DNA of 64,000 nt, taken from the NCBI RefSeq assembly GCF_016908785.1, contig NZ_JAFBEO010000005.1:1-64000 (forward strand), in the 5' to 3' direction. Positions within the stretch are counted from its first letter, which is position 1. The number at the start of each line of letters is the position of its first letter. This stretch comes from Weissella uvarum. Lineage in GTDB: Bacteria > Bacillota > Bacilli > Lactobacillales > Lactobacillaceae. Below the pieces are notes generated by a model. It was not told the origin of the DNA. It ran no database searches and saw only the letters and a list, made by a program, of their open reading frames with translations. Positions 24,766 through 34,262 of this stretch are shown piece after piece. The position numbers were made by a program, and so were the translations under genes.

Positions 24766-24836
24766 CCTCATCAACAATCATTCGCCACTTGGCCAGCGGA
24801 TTATCGGCTTTTATTTTGGTGAAAACACCAATGAGT
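24766..24836 (-). promoter_or_regulatory. Putative L19 ribosomal protein leader
   Basis: The 5' leader of rplS on the minus strand holds a perfect TTGGTG-TTTT-CACCAA hairpin (24816-24831) followed by a second structured part (CGCTGG...GTGGCG, about 24782-24800). The layout and the ATCCGCTGG...AAGTGGCGAATG region resemble the L19 autoregulatory leader of low-GC Firmicutes. L19 is thought to bind it to control its own synthesis. Confidence 0.65.
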
Positions 24837-24865
24837 AATATATCATAGGTGCCCTGTGATTGCAA
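24837..24865 (-). promoter_or_regulatory. Promoter of rplS
   Basis: On the minus strand TTGCAA (24860-24865) and TATATT (24837-24842) are separated by exactly 17 bp, just after the trmD stop. Confidence 0.75.
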
Positions 24866-24871
24866 ATGTTT

Positions 24872-25615
24872 TTATGAATTTGCATCATTTTCTTCAGCTT
24901 CGACTTCACGTAACAAACGGCGTGATGTCTTATCAAATGGATAATTTTCTAATAAATCAGGTCGACGTAAATATGTCCGCCTTAGTGCTTCTTTTTGCTT
25001 CCATTCAGCAATTTTCGCATGGTTACCCGAAGTTAGCACATCAGGTACTTGGCGCCCTCTGAAATCAGCTGGGCGTGTATATTGAGGGTATTCCAATAAA
25101 CCAGTTGAAAACGAATCATCAACGGCTGAATTTTCATCCCCCAATGCATCATCTAAAAGACGCACCGTCGCATCAATGACGGTCATCGCACCTAACTCAC
25201 CGCCAGTTAACACAAAATCACCAATCGAAATTTCATCAGTCACCAATTCACGAATGCGTTCATCATACCCTTCGTAATGACCGGCAATAAATGTTAAATG
25301 GGGTTCTTTAGCCAGTTCTTCAGCTTTAGCTTGATTGAACGTCTCACCTGCTGGATCCATTAAAATCACACGACCACGATCTCCCGCCGCTTGTTCGACA
25401 GCATCCATTGCATCAAAAATTGGCTGGGGCATTAATAACATGCCCTGCCCACCACCATAAATTTCATCGTCAACTTTGTTATGTTTATTGGTCGTATAGT
25501 CTCTAAAATCCACAACATTGAAATCAACCAGCCCTTTATCAATCGTTTTGCCGATAATTGATTCACGCATGGGCGCAAACATATCTGGGAATAAGCTCAA
25601 AACATCTATGCGCAT
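24872..25615 (-). CDS. trmD: tRNA (guanine-N1-)-methyltransferase
   Basis: TrmD makes m1G37 in tRNAs with G at 36 to prevent frameshifting. The 247-aa SPOUT protein has [13 protein letters not shown], the AdoMet-knot motif [10 protein letters not shown], and [15 protein letters not shown]. It follows rimM with only a 1-nt gap and shares its promoter. Confidence 0.96.
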   Translation of the reverse strand: MRIDVLSLFPDMFAPMRESIIGKTIDKGLVDFNVVDFRDYTTNKHNKVDDEIYGGGQGMLLMPQPIFDAMDAVEQAAGDRGRVILMDPAGETFNQAKAEELAKEPHLTFIAGHYEGYDERIRELVTDEISIGDFVLTGGELGAMTVIDATVRLLDDALGDENSAVDDSFSTGLLEYPQYTRPADFRGRQVPDVLTSGNHAKIAEWKQKEALRRTYLRRPDLLENYPFDKTSRRLLREVEAEENDANS

Positions 25616-25616
25616 C

Positions 25617-26123
25617 TTAAATTTCCTCTAATTGGTTCACAAAAACCTGTCCATTTTCTAAGTCTACTTTTTCAACAACCTGTTTAATGTTGGGTAATAA
25701 CAAATCTTCCGTACTTGGTCGTTTTACGACCCAAACATCATTGGCTGGTAGTTCCAAGATTTCACTGACTTTCCCTAAATGATCCCCTGTGGCTTGGTCA
25801 ATTACTTCCAATCCAATAATATCATGATAATAATAGGCATCTTCATCTGCCAATGCCTCAATTTGTGTTTCATCAACCATTAAATCACGTCCCTTATATT
25901 GTTCAACGAGATTAATATCTTGCATATCTTTAAATGAAAGCAAATAGAATTGCTTGTGTGGTCGTGCTGTCGCGATTTCAACTGTGAGAGGTTGCTTACC
26001 ATCAATCACCAGTTGTTCACCAACTTGAAAGCGCTCCTCTGGAAAATCAGTGATAGGCACCACACGCACTTCACCGCGAATGCCGTGTGTGTTTACGATT
26101 GATCCGACTTTAAATAAACTCAT
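25617..26123 (-). CDS. rimM: Ribosome maturation factor RimM
   Basis: RimM binds S19 and helps 30S head maturation. The 168-aa protein has an N-terminal RimM barrel ([27 protein letters not shown]) and a C-terminal PRC-barrel domain ([23 protein letters not shown]). It has its own promoter at 26156-26161, separated from rpsP by a terminator. The khpA gene that usually precedes it is absent. Confidence 0.94.
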   Translation of the reverse strand: MSLFKVGSIVNTHGIRGEVRVVPITDFPEERFQVGEQLVIDGKQPLTVEIATARPHKQFYLLSFKDMQDINLVEQYKGRDLMVDETQIEALADEDAYYYHDIIGLEVIDQATGDHLGKVSEILELPANDVWVVKRPSTEDLLLPNIKQVVEKVDLENGQVFVNQLEEI

Positions 26124-26155
26124 GCTAGCCTCTTTCTGAGATGTTTTTTGTGTTT

Positions 26156-26161
26156 AGTATA
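26156..26161 (-). promoter_or_regulatory. Extended -10 promoter of rimM-trmD
   Basis: On the minus strand TGCTATACT is a TGN extended -10 box, about 32 nt before the rimM start. No good -35 box is seen. Confidence 0.6.
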
Positions 26162-26175
26162 GCACACGCTCACAT

Positions 26176-26207
26176 AAAAAAAGAGCAACCGCAATTGGTC
26201 GCCCTCA
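26176..26207 (-). terminator. Terminator of rpsP
   Basis: On the minus strand GAGGGCGACC pairs with GGTTGCTC through several G-U pairs, and seven T follow. Confidence 0.8.
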
Positions 26208-26217
26208 TTAGCAGCAA

Positions 26218-26490
26218 TTACTTGCTGTACTTTGCTTCGTGATACTTTTGCATGATGCCAGCATCTGACAACAAGTTCTTAACAGTATCTGATGGTTGAG
26301 CACCCTTGTTCAACCAGTCCAAAATTGTGTCTTCTTCCAAACGTACTTGGTTTTCTTCAACCAATGGGTTGTAAAGACCAACAGTTTCGATAAAACGACC
26401 ATCACGTGGTGCACGTGAGTCAGCAACAACAATACGATAGAATGGGCGCTTCTTTGAACCCATACGCTTCATACGAATCTTAGTAGCCAT
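26218..26490 (-). CDS. rpsP: 30S ribosomal protein S16
   Basis: The 90-aa basic protein has the S16 start [25 protein letters not shown]. It is preceded by a strong promoter and an unusual palindrome shared with rpmB. A terminator separates it from rimM, so it is a single-gene unit. Confidence 0.97.
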   Translation of the reverse strand: MATKIRMKRMGSKKRPFYRIVVADSRAPRDGRFIETVGLYNPLVEENQVRLEEDTILDWLNKGAQPSDTVKNLLSDAGIMQKYHEAKYSK

Positions 26491-26521
26491 GTTTGTATTC
26501 CTCCAGTAATTTTTCTACAGG

Positions 26522-26552
26522 TAATAATATACCAGTTACACAAGCATGTGTA
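26522..26552 (-). promoter_or_regulatory. Promoter of rpsP
   Basis: On the minus strand TTTACA, in the proximal arm of the palindrome (within 26546-26552), is followed after 17 bp by TATATT with an upstream TGG (extended -10). It lies about 35 nt before the rpsP start. Confidence 0.7.
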
Positions 26553-26573
26553 AAGTGTTTTTCCTTTACACAT
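26546..26573. repeat. Shared palindrome copy 1 (before rpsP)
   Basis: ATGTGTAAAG and CTTTACACAT form a perfect 10-bp inverted repeat with an 8-nt spacer. The 25-nt core differs at only two positions from the element at 40232-40255 before rpmB. It sits between the ffh stop and the rpsP promoter; its distal arm contains the -35 box TTTACA. No T run follows on the minus strand, so it is not a classical terminator for ffh. Confidence 0.8.
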
Positions 26574-26584
26574 TTAATTTTTTA

Positions 26585-28036
26585 TTATTTACGCCGCTTT
26601 TTCTTATTTTTCTTCACTCGACGGGCCATTTGCTTCATCGCGACATTGGCCATTTTACCTTGCAAACCACCACCGGCACCGGCGCCATTACCGCCCATGC
26701 CCATGGCACCCATCATTTGTTCCATCCCTTGCATGTCACCATTCAAGACCGAACCCATCATCTTTTTCATCTCATTAAATTGCTTAATCATGCGATTAAC
26801 TTCGACAATTGGCCGACCTGAACCAGCAGCAATACGACGTCGACGTGATGGATTTAGCAAATCTGGATTTTCACGCTCAGCAGGTGTCATTGAGTAAACA
26901 ATCGCCTTAAGGTGTTCCATATCCTTTGGATCAATTTGTACATTCTTCAAAGCTGGATTGCTTGCCATTCCCGGAATCATTTTAATCAAATCTTCCATTG
27001 GTCCCATATTTTGCACTTGTTCCATTTGATCCAAGAAATCGTTAAAGTCAAAAGTACTTGACTTCATCTTTTCCATGGTGGCTTCGGCTTGCTTTTCGTC
27101 ATAATCCTTTTGGGCCTTCTCAATTAGGGTCATCATATCACCCATGCCCAAAATACGACTCGCCATTCGATCAGGATAGAAGACATCTAAGTCATCCATC
27201 TTTTCACCTTGACCAACAAACTTGATTGGCTTACCCGTTACAGCACGAATTGATAACGCTGCTCCACCACGTGTATCACCATCAAGCTTTGTCAATGTCA
27301 CACCGGTAATGCCTAAGCGGTCGTTAAACCCTTCCGCTGTTTCTGTGGCGTTTTGTCCCGTCATCGCATCGACAACTAACATAATTTCGTCAGGTTGTGC
27401 GATTTCTTTAATGTCGGCTAATTCTTGCATCAATGCTTCGTCAATTTGTAAACGACCCGCCGCATCAATAAAGACATAATCAGCCTTCATCTCATCAGCC
27501 TTAGCTAATCCCTGGCGGACAATTTCACGTGGATCCGCATCAGTCCCCATTTCAAAAACAGGGACATCAATTTGTTCACCAATCGTTTGCAACTGCTGAA
27601 TCGCAGCAGGACGATAAACGTCGGCGGCAATCATAAATGGACGCGCGTTTTGCTCATCCTTCAATTTCTTAGCTAACTTACCAGCGGTTGTCGTTTTACC
27701 AGCACCCTGTAAACCAACCATCATAATCACGGTTGGAATCTTAGGAGACTTGTTTAGTGGTGCAGCTTCCTCACCCATCATTTCAACCAGTTCGTCATTC
27801 ACGATTGAAACAATTTGTTGGGCTGGATTTAATCCTTCTAAAACATTTGCCCCAGCAGCTTTTTCGCGTACGTTCCGCACAAATTCTTTAACTACAGAAT
27901 AGTTAACGTCGGCATCGAGTAAAGCCATGCGAATTTCACGCATCGTGTCACGCAAATCGGCATCAGTCACTTTTCCCTTACGGCGTAAGCCACTAATAGC
28001 ACCTTGCAATCTTTCTGTTAAACCTTCAAAAGCCAT
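26585..28036 (-). CDS. ffh: Signal recognition particle protein Ffh
   Basis: The SRP54 GTPase that targets nascent membrane proteins to FtsY and SecYEG. The 483-aa protein has the N domain, the G domain with GLQGAGKTTT and DAAGRLQ, and a C-terminal Met-rich M domain that binds 4.5S RNA and signal peptides. The tail is Gly/Met-rich and ends in a run of Lys/Arg. It is preceded by ylxM with a 3-nt gap. Confidence 0.97.
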   Translation of the reverse strand: MAFEGLTERLQGAISGLRRKGKVTDADLRDTMREIRMALLDADVNYSVVKEFVRNVREKAAGANVLEGLNPAQQIVSIVNDELVEMMGEEAAPLNKSPKIPTVIMMVGLQGAGKTTTAGKLAKKLKDEQNARPFMIAADVYRPAAIQQLQTIGEQIDVPVFEMGTDADPREIVRQGLAKADEMKADYVFIDAAGRLQIDEALMQELADIKEIAQPDEIMLVVDAMTGQNATETAEGFNDRLGITGVTLTKLDGDTRGGAALSIRAVTGKPIKFVGQGEKMDDLDVFYPDRMASRILGMGDMMTLIEKAQKDYDEKQAEATMEKMKSSTFDFNDFLDQMEQVQNMGPMEDLIKMIPGMASNPALKNVQIDPKDMEHLKAIVYSMTPAERENPDLLNPSRRRRIAAGSGRPIVEVNRMIKQFNEMKKMMGSVLNGDMQGMEQMMGAMGMGGNGAGAGGGLQGKMANVAMKQMARRVKKNKKKRRK

Positions 28037-28039
28037 CTA

Positions 28040-28381
28040 TTACTCCTCTTCTAATGTCACTAATTGATCAATCATTGTTTGTAATGTTTCATCTTCTGGA
28101 TAAGTATCATCAATATATTTCTGTAAAGATGCTGCCATCTTTTGTCTCTTTTGATAGTCCGCATACAAGTGGAGTTTACTTTCATAATCTTCCAACAACT
28201 GTGTACTCCGTTTGAGATTATCATAAACAGCCTGCCGTGATACATCGCACTCTTCTGCTACTTCTCCTAACGATAAATCATCAGCATAATACAATTCCAA
28301 ATAGTCATTTTGTTTCGGCGTTAGCAATGGTTGATAAAAACCAAACAACGCATTTAAACGGGTGGTTTTTGCCAACTCCAT
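28040..28381 (-). CDS. ylxM: YlxM family DNA-binding protein
   Basis: A 113-aa sigma-70 region-4-like helix-turn-helix protein ([39 protein letters not shown]). In Firmicutes it lies between ftsY and ffh and modulates the SRP system. The gap to ftsY is 1 nt, so it is in the same operon. Confidence 0.92.
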   Translation of the reverse strand: MELAKTTRLNALFGFYQPLLTPKQNDYLELYYADDLSLGEVAEECDVSRQAVYDNLKRSTQLLEDYESKLHLYADYQKRQKMAASLQKYIDDTYPEDETLQTMIDQLVTLEEE

Positions 28382-28382
28382 G

Positions 28383-29828
28383 TTATTTCTCCTCTAACAA
28401 AGGACCAAAGAGACCTTTGACGAATTCATTGGCATCGAATGGCTTTAAGTCAGATACTTGTTCCCCAACACCAACCCACTTCACAGGTAAGTGCAATTCA
28501 TTTCGAATTGGTAAGATGATACCACCCTTAGCCGTTCCATCCAATTTAGTGAGAACAATGCCTGTCACATCAGTTGAATCCTTAAACAATCGTGCTTGTT
28601 GCAAGGCGTTTTGCCCAGTTGTTGCATCAAGGACTAACAAAACTTCTTGTGGTGCTTCAGGAATTTCACGTTGAATAATGCGCTTCATCTTTGACAATTC
28701 TTGCATTAAGTTGACATTGTTTTGTAGACGACCAGCTGTATCAACAAACAGAATATCCGCACCATCAGCTTGTGCGGTCTTTACGCCATCATATACGACA
28801 GAGGCAGGATCAGCTTTTTCATCACCAGTAACTACCGGAATATCATTCCGACGCCCCCATTCAACAAGTTGTTCAGTTGCACCAGCTCGGAAAGTATCTG
28901 CTGCGGCCAAAACGACCTTTTTACCAGCTTGCTTATAGTATTGTGACATTTTTCCGATAGTGGTGGTCTTACCAACCCCGTTCACACCAACAAACAAGAT
29001 GACCGTCAATCCGTCTGAATTAATGTGCATTGAAGCATCTTCATCAACGCCTTGGCGCTCATACAATTCAATCAATTTTTCAATGATAATTTTTGAAACT
29101 TGATCCTTACTTTTCGCATTCTTTAGCTTAACTTCATCACGCAATTCGTCAGTGAGCGTCACGGCTGTTTGCGCACCAACATCAGCTCCAATTAAAGTTT
29201 CTTCTAAATCATCAAAAAAGTCTTCATCGACAGAACGGAAATTTGACATAAATTGATTCCAACGTTCTGACCAAGTATGACGTGTCTTTGATAGCCCTTG
29301 ATCCAAATCTTTTTTATCCGCTTCAGCTGTGTCTGTTTCTTTATTAGCAGCTTCTGCTTCACTGACCAGATCAGCAGATAACGACTCAGAAGTAGCCTGC
29401 ATTTCAGATATGGAAGCCGATTCAGCCGCTTTGGCTTCTGAGGCAGCTTGTGATTCAGAAACTGACAATGAAGCTGCTGTAACTGAGGCTGCCTGAGATT
29501 CAGAAACTGATGTTGAAGCAAAAATACTTGCATCTGATTCTGAAATTCCCATAGAAGCTTGTGCTGCTTGCTTGGCCGCTACCAAATCATCTGCATGCGT
29601 TTCCAAATTATCTTCAACAACTGTTTGGTCGGTTGAACGTGCCACTTCAACGGTCGTTGCATCTGATTCAACCAAATCAATGTCGCTTGGCGTTGCTGCC
29701 ATTGAGTCAGGCGTTGTTTCTGCTAATTTCGCAGCAACTTGAGCAGCTTTTTCATCTGTAAGAGTGTGCGGTTCTAAAACCTCCACCTTAACCTGTGGCT
29801 TATGTTTAAAAAAATCAAATAATCCCAT
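28383..29828 (-). CDS. ftsY: Signal recognition particle receptor FtsY with Ser-rich N-terminal extension
   Basis: SRP receptor GTPase. The 481-aa protein has a conserved NG domain in the C-terminal two thirds ([29 protein letters not shown]). The N-terminal 170 or so residues are an acidic region as in other FtsY proteins, but here about residues 92-155 are rich in Ser, Ala and Glu, with SVSESQAAS at 107-115 and again at 122-130. The region is presumably disordered. It lies downstream of smc with a 5-nt gap. Confidence 0.95.
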   Translation of the reverse strand: MGLFDFFKHKPQVKVEVLEPHTLTDEKAAQVAAKLAETTPDSMAATPSDIDLVESDATTVEVARSTDQTVVEDNLETHADDLVAAKQAAQASMGISESDASIFASTSVSESQAASVTAASLSVSESQAASEAKAAESASISEMQATSESLSADLVSEAEAANKETDTAEADKKDLDQGLSKTRHTWSERWNQFMSNFRSVDEDFFDDLEETLIGADVGAQTAVTLTDELRDEVKLKNAKSKDQVSKIIIEKLIELYERQGVDEDASMHINSDGLTVILFVGVNGVGKTTTIGKMSQYYKQAGKKVVLAAADTFRAGATEQLVEWGRRNDIPVVTGDEKADPASVVYDGVKTAQADGADILFVDTAGRLQNNVNLMQELSKMKRIIQREIPEAPQEVLLVLDATTGQNALQQARLFKDSTDVTGIVLTKLDGTAKGGIILPIRNELHLPVKWVGVGEQVSDLKPFDANEFVKGLFGPLLEEK

Positions 29829-29833
29829 TGTGC

Positions 29834-32800
29834 TTACCCTCTTTCATTAACTGCTTCATTTAAATTGACTGAAACCATGGTTGAAACACCTGGTTCTTGC
29901 ATCGTTACCCCATACAAAACATCACAGGCTGCCATGGTACCTTGGCGATGTGTAATCACAATAAATTGTGTCCGTTGGTTGGCCTCATGCAAATAATTCG
30001 CAAAACGATCGACATTCGCTTCATCTAGTGCAGCTTCGGTTTCGTCAAGGACAACAAACGGTACTGGACGAACAGCCAAAATTGCAAACAACAAACTAAT
30101 TGCTGTTAAAGCCTTTTCTCCCCCTGATAACAAACTCATTTGCTGGAATTTTTTACCAGGTGGTTGCGCTTTGATATCAATCCCAGTCTCTAATAAATCG
30201 TCTGGTTGGCTAAGATATAGTTTAGCTTGTCCACCTCCAAACATTTTAACAAAAATTTGTTCAAATTGGGCATTTACAGCATCAAACGTCGTCTTAAACC
30301 GCGTTTTTACTTCCTCGTCCATTTCACTCATCGTTTCCGTTAAATCATCTTGAGAATCAATCAAATCCTGCTTTTGTTGTTGCAAGAAGTCATAACGTTG
30401 CTTAACTTCTTCATATTCAGCAATTGCATTTAAGTTCACCGCCCCAATTTCATCCAAGCCACGCTTCAATAACTTCAAGCGACCATTCAAAGTTTGTACC
30501 TGCTCTTCACTGGCTTCCTTTTGAGGTTCATAGGTTGCATGGTAATCTTCAGATAATTGGACCTGAGTCTGCTCAATTTGACTCGCCAATTGATCCTTTT
30601 TCATTTGAGTTTGATTAACATGCTGTTGCAACTGTTGCGCCCGATCTTGATAATTTGTGACTGCTTGCTCAATTTGTTCAATATTTTGCGTCAAAGCTTC
30701 TACTGCTTGAGTTAAAGCTCCACCACTGGCTTCTAAGTCATCCCGTTCTGCCTGTTTTGCTTCATATTCAGTCGCTAACCGTGCTTTGACGTCAACTTGA
30801 TTTGTTTTTAAATCAGTCAATTGCTGCTGCAACTGTTTTTGAGCATCTTGATTATCTTGCAATTGCTGTTGCTGATTTGCAACTGTCTGTTGCAAATGCT
30901 CAACGTTATTTTCGGCGGTTTGATGGGCTAACCGCACATCAAGCAATTGGGCATCACTTGCTTCCAAGCGTTGTTGCAATTCCTCAATTTTAGCCTGCGC
31001 TGCCGCCAAGTTTGCATTGGCTTCATCATAAGCTGCTTGTGCCTGTTGCACTTCAAGTTGTGGGTCTTGATGCGTTGTTTCTGTTTGGATCCCGGCCGCC
31101 TGCATATCATAAGCTAGGCTTTTTTGGTTCTGCTCAACTTGTGCTAAACGCTGTTGAGCTAACTCAACTTCCGCTCGTTGATCTTGATCAGCCTGAGATA
31201 ATTGCATGACCTCGTTTTGCTTAGCCTTAAATGCTTCTGTCAATTCATTTAACTGTGTTTGTTGCTTAGCAACTTTAGCTTCCATATCAGCAACTGATTG
31301 ATTTAACTCCGTTAAACGTGTGTTCAGTTCAGCCATTTCATTCTTTTGACTCAATAAACCTTGTTGCTGATTACGGCTAGCACCACCAGTCATTGCACCA
31401 CCCGCATTAATCACTTGTCCATCAAGTGTCACAATCCGAGCTCGTTGCCGGATAGCTTTGGCCAATTGTGTTGCATGATCAAGATTATCAACAACCAAGG
31501 TTGTATTTAACAAATGCTGTTTGACAATAACTTGACTTGGTTCAATGTGGACCAAATCCGCTGCCGTTCCCAAATACCCTACTTGTTGTTGCGCTGTTTG
31601 TAGTACATCTTGTGGCAATTGACGCGCCTTAATCGTACTTAGTGGTAAAAATGTCACGCGTCCCAAATGACGCTCGCTTAAAAAGCGAATTGCTTGCTTA
31701 GCCGTATCAGGTTGGTCCACAACAACTTGTTGTAAGGCAGATCCTAAAGCCGTCTCGATTGCCAACTGATGCTCAGGTGCAACCGTAATCAATTCAGTCA
31801 CAACCCCTTGGATTCCAGGAAAATCACTTTGATGCCGCATCAAGTTCTTAACACCCTGATAATAACCATCATATTGTTCATTCAAGCGTTGCAATGACTG
31901 TAACCGCGCTTGTACTTCCTGTTGTGTTTGTAGCTCCTGATACCATGCTTTACGGCTTTCTTGATACGTTTGTTCAGCTTGCTGCCCTTGCTTTTGTTGC
32001 TCAGCTAAAACCTGTTGAGCCTGTGCCAATTCAGTCTTAGCCTGTTTTGCTTGATCTTGTGCCTGTTCTAATTGTACTTGCGCTTGTTGCGCTTGTTGCG
32101 CTAAGGCATCCGCACGCTCTTGATAGCGTTGGGTTTGCGCATCCGCTCGTTTAGATTCTTGTTGTGCATATTGTTGATGATTTTTAGCAGTCGTCAAGGC
32201 TTGCAAGGCGTCGACCGAATCAGCTCGTAACTTTGCCAAGTTTTCCTGTAGCGTTGCTAAAGTATCACGTTCCTCAACGTGGTCCAATTGCTTAATTTGT
32301 TCAGCTAAATCAACCACCGTTTGTTGCGCTTGTTTGAGCTCCGCTTGGGCATGAGCTAAACCAGCTTGCAATGTCTGCTCAGCATTTTCCCGCTCAGCTA
32401 ATGTTTGCTCAGTTGTTTGCACTAACTGCGCTTGATTATGTTCACGTTCTTTTTGCACTTTCAACTCACCAGCAATATTTTCAACTGCTTGCGTCGCTTG
32501 CAATAAAGCCTGTTGTTGTTGCTGTTGTTGAGCACGTTGTGCTTGCAAAGTTTCTTTTTGCTCAGCCAATTGCGTTTGTGCTGCATTTAACTGTGCAGTT
32601 GCTTCCGACAAGGCTTGCTGTTGTTCAGTCAAATTTTGCGTTAACTCATGTAGCTGTGCATGCCCTAGGGTCAAAACTAACTGTAGACGCGTTTGATTCA
32701 ATTGATCGTACTCAGCTTTTTGGTTTTGATAATCCATGGCTTGGGCACTTTGCTGGGCAAGTGGCTCCAAACGTTGTTCCAGTTCATAAATAATATCCGT

Positions 32801-33373
32801 CACACGTGCTAAATTATCCTGAACTGTTGCTAATTTCTTACTAGCTTGCGTTTTATTTTGTTTATATTTGTACACCCCAGCGACGTCTTCGATAATCGCC
32901 CGACGATCTTCTGGTTTGGCACTAAAAATGTGTTCCACTCGGCCCTGTGAGATAATCGAAAAACTTTCGTGCCCTAATCCAGAATCCATAAACAACTCTT
33001 GAATATCCTTCAAGCGCACTTGTTTACCATTTAGTTGGTACTTTGATTCACCATTGCGATACAAGGTCCGTTTGATCTCAATTTCAGAAAACTCTGAATT
33101 GAGGTAATGATCCTGATTGTCAAACACAATTGAAACTTCCGCCCGATTCAAAGGTGCACGATTTTTAGTACCGCCAAAAATCACGTCCGCCATCTTGTCA
33201 CCACGTAATCCTTTGGCAGATTGTTCGCCCATTACCCAACGAATAGCTTCGATAATGTTTGATTTACCAGAACCATTTGGGCCAACGACACCTGTAATCC
33301 CGGGCATAAAATCAATTTGCGTTTTATCAGCGAAAGATTTAAACCCTTGCATAGATAAAGCTTTTAATTTCAT
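29834..33373 (-). CDS. smc: Chromosome segregation protein SMC
   Basis: SMC dimerises and compacts or separates chromosomes with ScpAB. The 1179-aa protein has the Walker A motif GPNGSGKSNI (31-40), two long coiled-coil arms around a hinge (about 500-650), and at the C-terminus the ABC signature LSGGEKALTAI and Walker B VLDETEAALDEAN. The coiled coils are strikingly rich in Gln and Ala. It lies between rnc and ftsY. Confidence 0.97.
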   Translation of the reverse strand: MKLKALSMQGFKSFADKTQIDFMPGITGVVGPNGSGKSNIIEAIRWVMGEQSAKGLRGDKMADVIFGGTKNRAPLNRAEVSIVFDNQDHYLNSEFSEIEIKRTLYRNGESKYQLNGKQVRLKDIQELFMDSGLGHESFSIISQGRVEHIFSAKPEDRRAIIEDVAGVYKYKQNKTQASKKLATVQDNLARVTDIIYELEQRLEPLAQQSAQAMDYQNQKAEYDQLNQTRLQLVLTLGHAQLHELTQNLTEQQQALSEATAQLNAAQTQLAEQKETLQAQRAQQQQQQQALLQATQAVENIAGELKVQKEREHNQAQLVQTTEQTLAERENAEQTLQAGLAHAQAELKQAQQTVVDLAEQIKQLDHVEERDTLATLQENLAKLRADSVDALQALTTAKNHQQYAQQESKRADAQTQRYQERADALAQQAQQAQVQLEQAQDQAKQAKTELAQAQQVLAEQQKQGQQAEQTYQESRKAWYQELQTQQEVQARLQSLQRLNEQYDGYYQGVKNLMRHQSDFPGIQGVVTELITVAPEHQLAIETALGSALQQVVVDQPDTAKQAIRFLSERHLGRVTFLPLSTIKARQLPQDVLQTAQQQVGYLGTAADLVHIEPSQVIVKQHLLNTTLVVDNLDHATQLAKAIRQRARIVTLDGQVINAGGAMTGGASRNQQQGLLSQKNEMAELNTRLTELNQSVADMEAKVAKQQTQLNELTEAFKAKQNEVMQLSQADQDQRAEVELAQQRLAQVEQNQKSLAYDMQAAGIQTETTHQDPQLEVQQAQAAYDEANANLAAAQAKIEELQQRLEASDAQLLDVRLAHQTAENNVEHLQQTVANQQQQLQDNQDAQKQLQQQLTDLKTNQVDVKARLATEYEAKQAERDDLEASGGALTQAVEALTQNIEQIEQAVTNYQDRAQQLQQHVNQTQMKKDQLASQIEQTQVQLSEDYHATYEPQKEASEEQVQTLNGRLKLLKRGLDEIGAVNLNAIAEYEEVKQRYDFLQQQKQDLIDSQDDLTETMSEMDEEVKTRFKTTFDAVNAQFEQIFVKMFGGGQAKLYLSQPDDLLETGIDIKAQPPGKKFQQMSLLSGGEKALTAISLLFAILAVRPVPFVVLDETEAALDEANVDRFANYLHEANQRTQFIVITHRQGTMAACDVLYGVTMQEPGVSTMVSVNLNEAVNERG

Positions 33374-33399
33374 ATGCTGTGTCCTAGCCCCAATTTATC

Positions 33400-34101
33400 T
33401 TATTTACTTTGCATTAAGCTTTGATAAGCTTTTCGTGCAGCATCTTTTTCAGCCGCTTTAGTTGATTTTCCTTGACCTGTTGCTAACTTTTGTTGTTTAA
33501 CAGTCACTTCGACCGTAAACAGCTGATCATTATTTTCAACAGGTTGTTCAGCTAATTTTTGATACTGAATATCAACCGGCCCATCTTGCTGTAAATATTC
33601 TTGTAGCTTTGACTTATAATCAACGAATTGTTCAAAAAAGCCTTCATCAATTTTTGAAAATAAAATCTGATCCAAAAAGCGCATTACGGTGTCTTGCCCT
33701 TGATCCAAATAAAGCGCACCAATAAAAGCTTCCCAAATATCTTCAAGCAATGAATCGCGTTGCCGGGCACCAGATAATTCTTCTCCATTACCGAGACGAA
33801 TATACTGATCCAGATGTAACTCACGTGACAAAGCTGCAAATGAGCGGGTCTGCACCATTGCAATCCGCAACTCTGTCAACCGACCTTCATCCCAATCTGG
33901 GTAACGTTTAAATAAATACACGGCAGTCGATTGTTGCATGACTGCATCCCCTAAAAATTCTAAACGTTGATAATCATTTCCAGACTCTTCAGGGTGTTCG
34001 TTAAGATAATTGGCCTGAGTTAGCGCTTCTTGTAGTAGCTGCTGATTATCAAAATGTATATCATACTGTTCGGCTAATTCTTGTTCTAACTGTTCAATCA
34101 T
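33400..34101 (-). CDS. rnc: Ribonuclease III
   Basis: Cleaves double-stranded RNA such as pre-rRNA. The 233-aa protein has the catalytic residues Glu48 and Asp52 (RLEFLGDAV) and Asp121 and Glu124 (LEDIWEAFIG), and a C-terminal dsRBD (KLQEYLQQ...KSTKAAEKDAARKAY). The start MIEQLEQ is chosen because AAAGGA lies 8 nt upstream; an ATG 24 nt earlier is almost at the predicted transcription start. Confidence 0.95.
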   Translation of the reverse strand: MIEQLEQELAEQYDIHFDNQQLLQEALTQANYLNEHPEESGNDYQRLEFLGDAVMQQSTAVYLFKRYPDWDEGRLTELRIAMVQTRSFAALSRELHLDQYIRLGNGEELSGARQRDSLLEDIWEAFIGALYLDQGQDTVMRFLDQILFSKIDEGFFEQFVDYKSKLQEYLQQDGPVDIQYQKLAEQPVENNDQLFTVEVTVKQQKLATGQGKSTKAAEKDAARKAYQSLMQSK

Positions 34102-34132
34102 ATTGAATCCTTTCAATTCTAGCATGCCTCCT

Positions 34133-34138
34133 ATTATA
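34133..34138 (-). promoter_or_regulatory. Extended -10 promoter of rnc-smc-ftsY
   Basis: On the minus strand TGCTATAAT gives a perfect extended -10 box. No good -35 box is seen. It is about 32 nt before the rnc start. Confidence 0.6.
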
Positions 34139-34165
34139 GCAGATTTAAAAAGCGGTGGTTGTGCG

Positions 34166-34254
34166 AAAAAAAGACGCTAACAGCATTTATCGTGCGCATC
34201 CCTAACTACCTTAGACGGTGGTCATAGTTTAAACACAACAAATTTGCTAGCGTC
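34166..34254 (-). terminator. Large structured terminator region after acpP2
   Basis: On the minus strand GACGCTA (34248-34254) pairs with TAGCGTC (34173-34179), followed by seven T. The roughly 65-nt loop contains further complementary pieces (for example AACTA/TAGTT and CC/GG), giving a branched structure. It ends the plsX-acpP2 unit and is much larger than other terminators here; it may be a stable 3' RNA. Confidence 0.6.
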
Positions 34255-34262
34255 GTTTCATA

